The notes under the pieces are model-generated. The model was not told the origin of the DNA and did not search any database. It saw nothing but the letters and a program-made list of their open reading frames with translations. A program made the position numbers and the translations under genes. Positions 49,227 through 53,666 of a stretch of 53,666 nucleotides of DNA are shown piece by piece; the first letter of the stretch is position 1, and each line of letters begins with the position of its first letter. Where the stretch lies: assembly GCA_018268755.1 (NCBI GenBank), contig JAFDVW010000031.1:1-53666 (forward strand), in the 5' to 3' direction. The stretch comes from Acidobacteriota bacterium (lineage in GTDB: Bacteria; Acidobacteriota; Terriglobia; Terriglobales; Acidobacteriaceae).

Positions 49227-52200
49227 TTACTGCACGGTCAAAGTCAACGATACATTGTGGGTCAGCGGACCCGAAGTCGCGCTGAAGCTAATGGTATAAG
49301 TTCCGGGCGCTGTGCCCGGCTGGCCCTTGTTACTGCCCCCGAGTCCTCCGCCGCAGGAGACAAAGCCCGCCAGCAGGAACAGTAGGAAGATTCCTGTCAG
49401 AATGCGATATTGCTTCTTGCTTTTTCTTGTCGCATCTCTCAGCACGACTATCCCGGGCAAAAGCAGTGCGAACGCATATGCCAGGTTGTGGCGGCGCGGC
49501 GTCAGCTGCGCCATAGGGGCTTGGGTCGCAATCTTCACCGTGGGCGTAGTGGCGAGCGAGTTCGCATCGATTTGTGTGGGGAGAAACGAACAACTAGTCA
49601 GCGTGGGCAACCCGCTGCATGGGCCCAGCGTGACGTTGCCGGGAAACGAGCTCACCGCAACCGGCGACACTGTGACGAAGTACGAAGCCGTCTGCCCCGC
49701 CTTCACACTGATTGCCCCGGAAGCATTGCTTAGCGCGAAGTCCCACACTTGCACCTGCACCGGAAGCGAGTGCGTGGTTTGGCCGGCGTCATTTCCCGTG
49801 GCCACCAGGTTGAAGGAATAGCTGCCCGTCCGGCTGTCTTGCACGGTGACGGTGAACGCGGAGCCGGAGACGGAAGCCGCGCAGCTGGCAGGCGCGCCAG
49901 CCGAGCATGTCAGGGTGATGGCGCCGGCATATCCGTTGAAGAAGGTGAATGTCCCGGAAATCTGGCCGGCATTGCCTGCCGGCACCGCTAAGGGAGAAGG
50001 CGAGGCGGTCAGCGAAAAATCGGGTACGGCCGACACCGTGAGCGAGAGGGTCTGCTCTTTGGCGGTGGGCGCTCCGGCCGCGCTGCCGGTGATGGTGACG
50101 GTGTAAGCGCCGGTCGACGTCGTGCTGTTGGTGGCGATGGTGAGCGTCACGGCCACCGGCGCGCTGGGCGCCGGCGTAACCGAACTTCCTGGAGAAAAAT
50201 TGCAGGTCGCGCCGCTGGGCAAGCCACTGCAGGCCAGGGTTACCGCTCCGCTGAAAGCGCCTAGCGACGCCACTTGCAGCGCCACCGGCGCGCTGGTGCC
50301 CGGGCGGTTGACGGTCACGCTGACCGGCGAAGGCCCGGAGACCGAGAAATCCATCACATGCAAGGCCAGCGGCAGATCGTGGATGGCGTTGGCCCCCACT
50401 CCATGCACGTTGAAGGCATAGTCTGCCGCTGTGCCGCTCGCGGTCACGCTGAATGCCGTTCCGGAAGAGGACGGCGTAATGCTGGATGGGCTGGGCGTGC
50501 AGCTCGCCGGCGCCGGCGTGCTGCCTGCCGTGCAACTTAGCGTAACCGTGCTGCTGTATCCGTTCAGGGCAAAGATGGATCCTTGAAAGGTGGCGCTTTG
50601 CGAAGGGAAGACCGTCAGCGATGGTGTGGCGGTGGTGAACTGGAAATCGGGCGAGGTGATCAGCGGAAACTGCCACAGGCCACGTCCATAGGTCGAAGCG
50701 CGCAGCAACTTCTGTCCCCCTGCGTTGAACATGGAGAGCGCGGTAACGGCCACGTTGGGCAGAAATCCGCTCGCTCCGGGCGATGCATTGGGACCCACCT
50801 CGGTCCACACCGGCGCGGTGGTCGGGCTTGAAAATACTCCGACATCGGTGGCGACGTAGACCACCGGTCCCGTCGACGGCACTCCGGAATCGACCAGGAC
50901 GGCGTTGGCTGGTGCGTCGGGCAGGTTGGCGGTGAAATCGATCCAGGTAGAGCCCGCTGTTGTTGTCTTCCACACATGCGGGGTGTGGAACCCCTGGATG
51001 CTGACGTAGGCTGTCTTTCCCGTGCCATCGGACTTGTCCAAGGCAACGCCGGAGATGGGATAGTTCTTGGGATTGATGGCTCCGGTCTGGTCGCTCCAGG
51101 TAGAAGGTCCGCCCGCGGCGTTGGTCGTGACCCATAGCTTTCCGCCAGCTGGAGAAGTCGGCATCAGCGGACCATAGCCGTCGGTCCCGGCGAAAATCAC
51201 GTTGGAAAATCCATCCGCGTCGGCCGGACCGCCGGCCGCCAGCGCGCGCGTGAGGTTCACCTCCGCTCCGGTGCAGGTCGCGCCGCTCCCGGTGTCGAAG
51301 TTGTTGGAGAGTGGGCTGAAGGCGGCGCCGTCACTGCTGCCCCGCCATACCCGGCAGGTGCCGAGCAGTAGCTCTCCGGAGCTCTGTGGATCGAGCAAGT
51401 AAGGGGTATAGAGCGCGCCAGCATCGCCGCCTACTGTCGCCGCCGAAACCACGCTGATAAAGTTGCCCAACCGGCAGGCCGGTCCCACGGTGCACTTCTG
51501 AATGCTGACGCCGGTATTGGCGACGAACCACTCATTAGGGTTGGCGGGATTGATGGCGTTATAGCCTCCATCACCGTTGTTCACATTGAACCAACTGGTG
51601 CTGGTGAGGACGCTGCTGGTGGCCGGCGAGCCATTACCCTGCGTGCCGCCCAGCAACGTATTGCCATCGGTCGGGTGCTGCGAAAAGGAAACGAACTGCG
51701 TGATGGCGCCGAGGGTCTCATTCAGGCTGTTGAACTGATTGCTGCCGCCGCAGGTCCCCGTGACCAGTCCGCTAAAGCCATCCAGCGCGCGATAGATGCC
51801 GCCGTCGTTGGCGAAGTAGAGCACTGCCTGTCCGCCGGTGACCATGAATCCGATGGCGTGCTGGTTCGGGTGTACGCGCGCGATCGAGCCATAATTGGGA
51901 GGGCATCCATAAACGTGCGTGAGATTGAGAAAAGTATTGACCCCGGCGCCTCCGCAGGTGGGCGAGGCGCTGTTCATGGAGCACTTATAGATGTTGATAT
52001 TGCCGGCGTAGAGGTCGGTGCCTGCACCGTTGGGTACGGCGGCCAGCGCAAGGTTGTAATAGCCCTGTTGCGTGCCGCAGCCGAAATCGTCGCTGCAGGC
52101 GGTGATCCCGCTTTCGGTGAGTGGCGTCCAGTTGGCCCCACCGTCGAGTGTCCTCCAGATACCCTGATCCGTGCTGGTGATATCCACATACCACACGTAC

Positions 52201-53306
52201 ATCTCATTGCGGCCGGGGACCGCCGCGATCTCGGCGCGATAGAGCGGGCAATTGGAAGATGAGGGGTTCGCCGGGCAGGCGTTGCCGGTCAGCCCCGCCG
52301 GCTGGTTGGAAAGACGTGTCCAGGTGATGCCATCGCTGGAGGAATAAAATCCGTGGAAGCGCACAGCCGCATAAAACTTGCCTGCGCCCGCGTTGTAAGC
52401 CACCGAGGTGACGGAGCCCGGGACGACCGCGCTGTTCCCATCCTGAATGGTGGCATAGTTCCAGGTGACGCCTGCGTCCTGCGAATAGTAGATGCCGCGA
52501 TTTACCGTCAGAGGATCTTCCAAGCCTTCGACGCCGCCCGCGCCGGTGCCCGCCGTGGCCGCCACCACCAGGCTGGGGGTGGCCGAGCTGAAGGCAATTT
52601 TGCTGAAACCCAGGCCGGCAAACGAACGCGTGCCGGTGCTGTCGGCGGAGATCAGGCTCCAGGTATGGCCGCCGTCGGCGGAACGCAGCATGCCCAGGCC
52701 GTAATAGGAGTCGAGCGTGCTGTCGGTTTCGCCGCTGCCGGCGAGGATCACGCTCTTGGTGGTGTCATTGTTGCCGGGCTGGATAGCGAGCGCGCCGATG
52801 GCCAGCGTGGCCTGTGCGTCGGTGAGCGGGGTCCAGATTACGCTGGAAGGATCCGAGCTGGCGGGGCCGGCGTTCGTCGACTTCCACACGCCTCCGTACG
52901 CGCCCCCCAGGTACACCGTGTTTCCGGTGGAATCGGCGGGATCGACCGCCACGGCAGTAGCGCGGCCGGAGACCCAGTTGTAGTCCTCGAAGCCGGTGCC
53001 GCTGGCGTCCGAGGCCAGCGGCGCGGGACCGAGCGGCGTCCATCCCGCCCCTGAGGGGGTCGCCGTAGTAGCGTAGGCGACCGCCAGCCGCTGCTGAGCG
53101 CGTAGCTGCAGCTTCTGTTGCCAGGCCCGATAGCGCAGCCGCGCGGCAATCTCTCCTGGAGCCCGGCGTCCGTTGGCCAGGCGCTGCCGCAATCGGGACG
53201 TGGCAGAAGAGCGGGCAACCGGAGCCTCCTGGGCCCATGCAGAATGAGAGGAAGAAGTAGAGAAGAAGATGGCCAGAGTAACTCCGGCCCGGAGCCAACG
53301 CCACAT
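49227..53306 (-). CDS. Large exported BNR/Ig-like repeat protein with membrane tail
   Basis: About 1359 residues. The ATG at 53306 has GAGGCAGG upstream; a GTG at 53318 is possible. Signal peptide residues 1-25 (ending AWA). Residues 85-800 hold sialidase/VPS10-like propeller repeats (GLGMLRSADGGHTW, GGVWKSTNAG, GIWRTLDGGANWTPL). From about 830 to 1260 are Ig-like, Ser/Thr/Ala-rich repeats of roughly 100 residues, with paired Cys. Residues 1275-1289 and 1302-1317 are hydrophobic helices, then a LAGFVSCGGG sequence that resembles a lipobox, and a last beta segment. Adhesive or carbohydrate-active surface roles are possible. No catalytic sites are identified. Confidence 0.75.
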   Translation of the reverse strand: MWRWLRAGVTLAIFFSTSSSHSAWAQEAPVARSSATSRLRQRLANGRRAPGEIAARLRYRAWQQKLQLRAQQRLAVAYATTATPSGAGWTPLGPAPLASDASGTGFEDYNWVSGRATAVAVDPADSTGNTVYLGGAYGGVWKSTNAGPASSDPSSVIWTPLTDAQATLAIGALAIQPGNNDTTKSVILAGSGETDSTLDSYYGLGMLRSADGGHTWSLISADSTGTRSFAGLGFSKIAFSSATPSLVVAATAGTGAGGVEGLEDPLTVNRGIYYSQDAGVTWNYATIQDGNSAVVPGSVTSVAYNAGAGKFYAAVRFHGFYSSSDGITWTRLSNQPAGLTGNACPANPSSSNCPLYRAEIAAVPGRNEMYVWYVDITSTDQGIWRTLDGGANWTPLTESGITACSDDFGCGTQQGYYNLALAAVPNGAGTDLYAGNINIYKCSMNSASPTCGGAGVNTFLNLTHVYGCPPNYGSIARVHPNQHAIGFMVTGGQAVLYFANDGGIYRALDGFSGLVTGTCGGSNQFNSLNETLGAITQFVSFSQHPTDGNTLLGGTQGNGSPATSSVLTSTSWFNVNNGDGGYNAINPANPNEWFVANTGVSIQKCTVGPACRLGNFISVVSAATVGGDAGALYTPYLLDPQSSGELLLGTCRVWRGSSDGAAFSPLSNNFDTGSGATCTGAEVNLTRALAAGGPADADGFSNVIFAGTDGYGPLMPTSPAGGKLWVTTNAAGGPSTWSDQTGAINPKNYPISGVALDKSDGTGKTAYVSIQGFHTPHVWKTTTAGSTWIDFTANLPDAPANAVLVDSGVPSTGPVVYVATDVGVFSSPTTAPVWTEVGPNASPGASGFLPNVAVTALSMFNAGGQKLLRASTYGRGLWQFPLITSPDFQFTTATPSLTVFPSQSATFQGSIFALNGYSSTVTLSCTAGSTPAPASCTPSPSSITPSSSGTAFSVTASGTAADYAFNVHGVGANAIHDLPLALHVMDFSVSGPSPVSVTVNRPGTSAPVALQVASLGAFSGAVTLACSGLPSGATCNFSPGSSVTPAPSAPVAVTLTIATNSTTSTGAYTVTITGSAAGAPTAKEQTLSLTVSAVPDFSLTASPSPLAVPAGNAGQISGTFTFFNGYAGAITLTCSAGAPASCAASVSGSAFTVTVQDSRTGSYSFNLVATGNDAGQTTHSLPVQVQVWDFALSNASGAISVKAGQTASYFVTVSPVAVSSFPGNVTLGPCSGLPTLTSCSFLPTQIDANSLATTPTVKIATQAPMAQLTPRRHNLAYAFALLLPGIVVLRDATRKSKKQYRILTGIFLLFLLAGFVSCGGGLGGSNKGQPGTAPGTYTISFSATSGPLTHNVSLTLTVQ

Positions 53307-53434
53307 AACCTGCCTCACAGCAAACTGCAGCCAGCCTTATCACGAGCGATTTGCCGGAGGAAAGGGCAGATGAACATAAAAAAGGTGTGCAGTTCCAAAA
53401 TGGGAAGGGAAGGGCTGCAGATGCCGCGCTGAGC

Positions 53435-53666
53435 GTGCTGCACAAGTCGGGCTCAACGGTGCTTGATGGCGCCGGCTACACCTACGACGATGCCGGGAAC
53501 CGAACGTCAAAGACCGACTACTACGCCAGCGTCACGTCAAACTACACCTACGACAATATTTATCAACTGCTGGGGGTCACGCAGGGGGGTAGCACCACGG
53601 AGAGCTATACGTATGACGTGGTGGGGAATAGACTGTCCTCGTTGGGCGTGTCCCCGTACAGCTACA
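53435..53666 (+). pseudogene. YD/RHS-repeat fragment, open at the right edge
   Basis: In frame with 53471, the sequence reads YTYDDAGNRTSKT, then YTYDNIYQLLGVTQGG, then YTYDVVGNRLSS, three successive YD repeats of about 20 residues as in RHS and wall-associated repeat proteins. The frame is open from 53309 to the end of the window. There is no ATG or ribosome binding site; the nearest possible starts are GTG at 53387 and 53435. It is either the 5-prime-truncated remnant of an RHS gene or the beginning of a gene with a lost N terminus. Which cannot be told inside this window. Confidence 0.65.

Overview
The window is GC-rich, gene-dense bacterial DNA that looks chromosomal. Protein resemblances and intergenic style point to Acidobacteriota. 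Signs are a large PilX-type minor pilin, a DUF6600-like FecR protein, a GAF-TonB hybrid, a BNR/Ig-like secreted protein ending in a CGGG tail, and families of hairpin repeats between genes. This placement is an inference from family resemblance; no rRNA or tRNA gene is visible to confirm it.

Layout. 1-1130 holds no gene but has two repeat families. 1131-4303 carries small proteins of unknown function, a pilin-like protein and a membrane protein. 4815-6101 is an MFS transporter. 6322-16817 is a co-directional lipid-type cluster: a degenerate-HAD/fatty acyl reductase fusion, a second extended SDR reductase, a polysaccharide pyruvyl transferase-like protein, two acyl-activating ligases, a crotonase, a free acyl carrier protein and a diacylglycerol kinase-like lipid kinase. 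This is the most likely place for an undescribed pathway. 16825-17669 is a split thioredoxin/VKOR disulfide-forming pair. 17726-21829 has a small exported protein, a phosphofructokinase with pyrophosphate-type motifs, and divergent cstA with its YbdD partner. 21852-24576 has ruvC and two exported proteins.

24756-33672 is a complete arginine operon, argR-C-B-D-F-G-H-(argA-like)-J. It is preceded by four evenly spaced ARG boxes overlapping a strong promoter whose transcript would be almost leaderless. It is followed by a convergent LacI-family regulator, two small cysteine-rich proteins and yjbQ. 36392-41845 is a minus-strand minor pilin operon (fimT-pilV-pilW-pilX type) with its own terminator and a candidate promoter. 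Next come a zinc-ribbon membrane protein, a receiver-PilZ-PilZ protein, a ugd-uxs pair for UDP-glucuronate/UDP-xylose, a GAF-TM-TonB protein, proC, a large secreted BNR/Ig-like protein, and at the right edge a YD/RHS-repeat fragment that runs off the window.

Many genes overlap by 4 nt (ATGA or GTGA), which implies tight translational coupling within the lipid, arg, cstA and nucleotide-sugar groups. Several long antisense open frames are GC-driven shadows and were left out.
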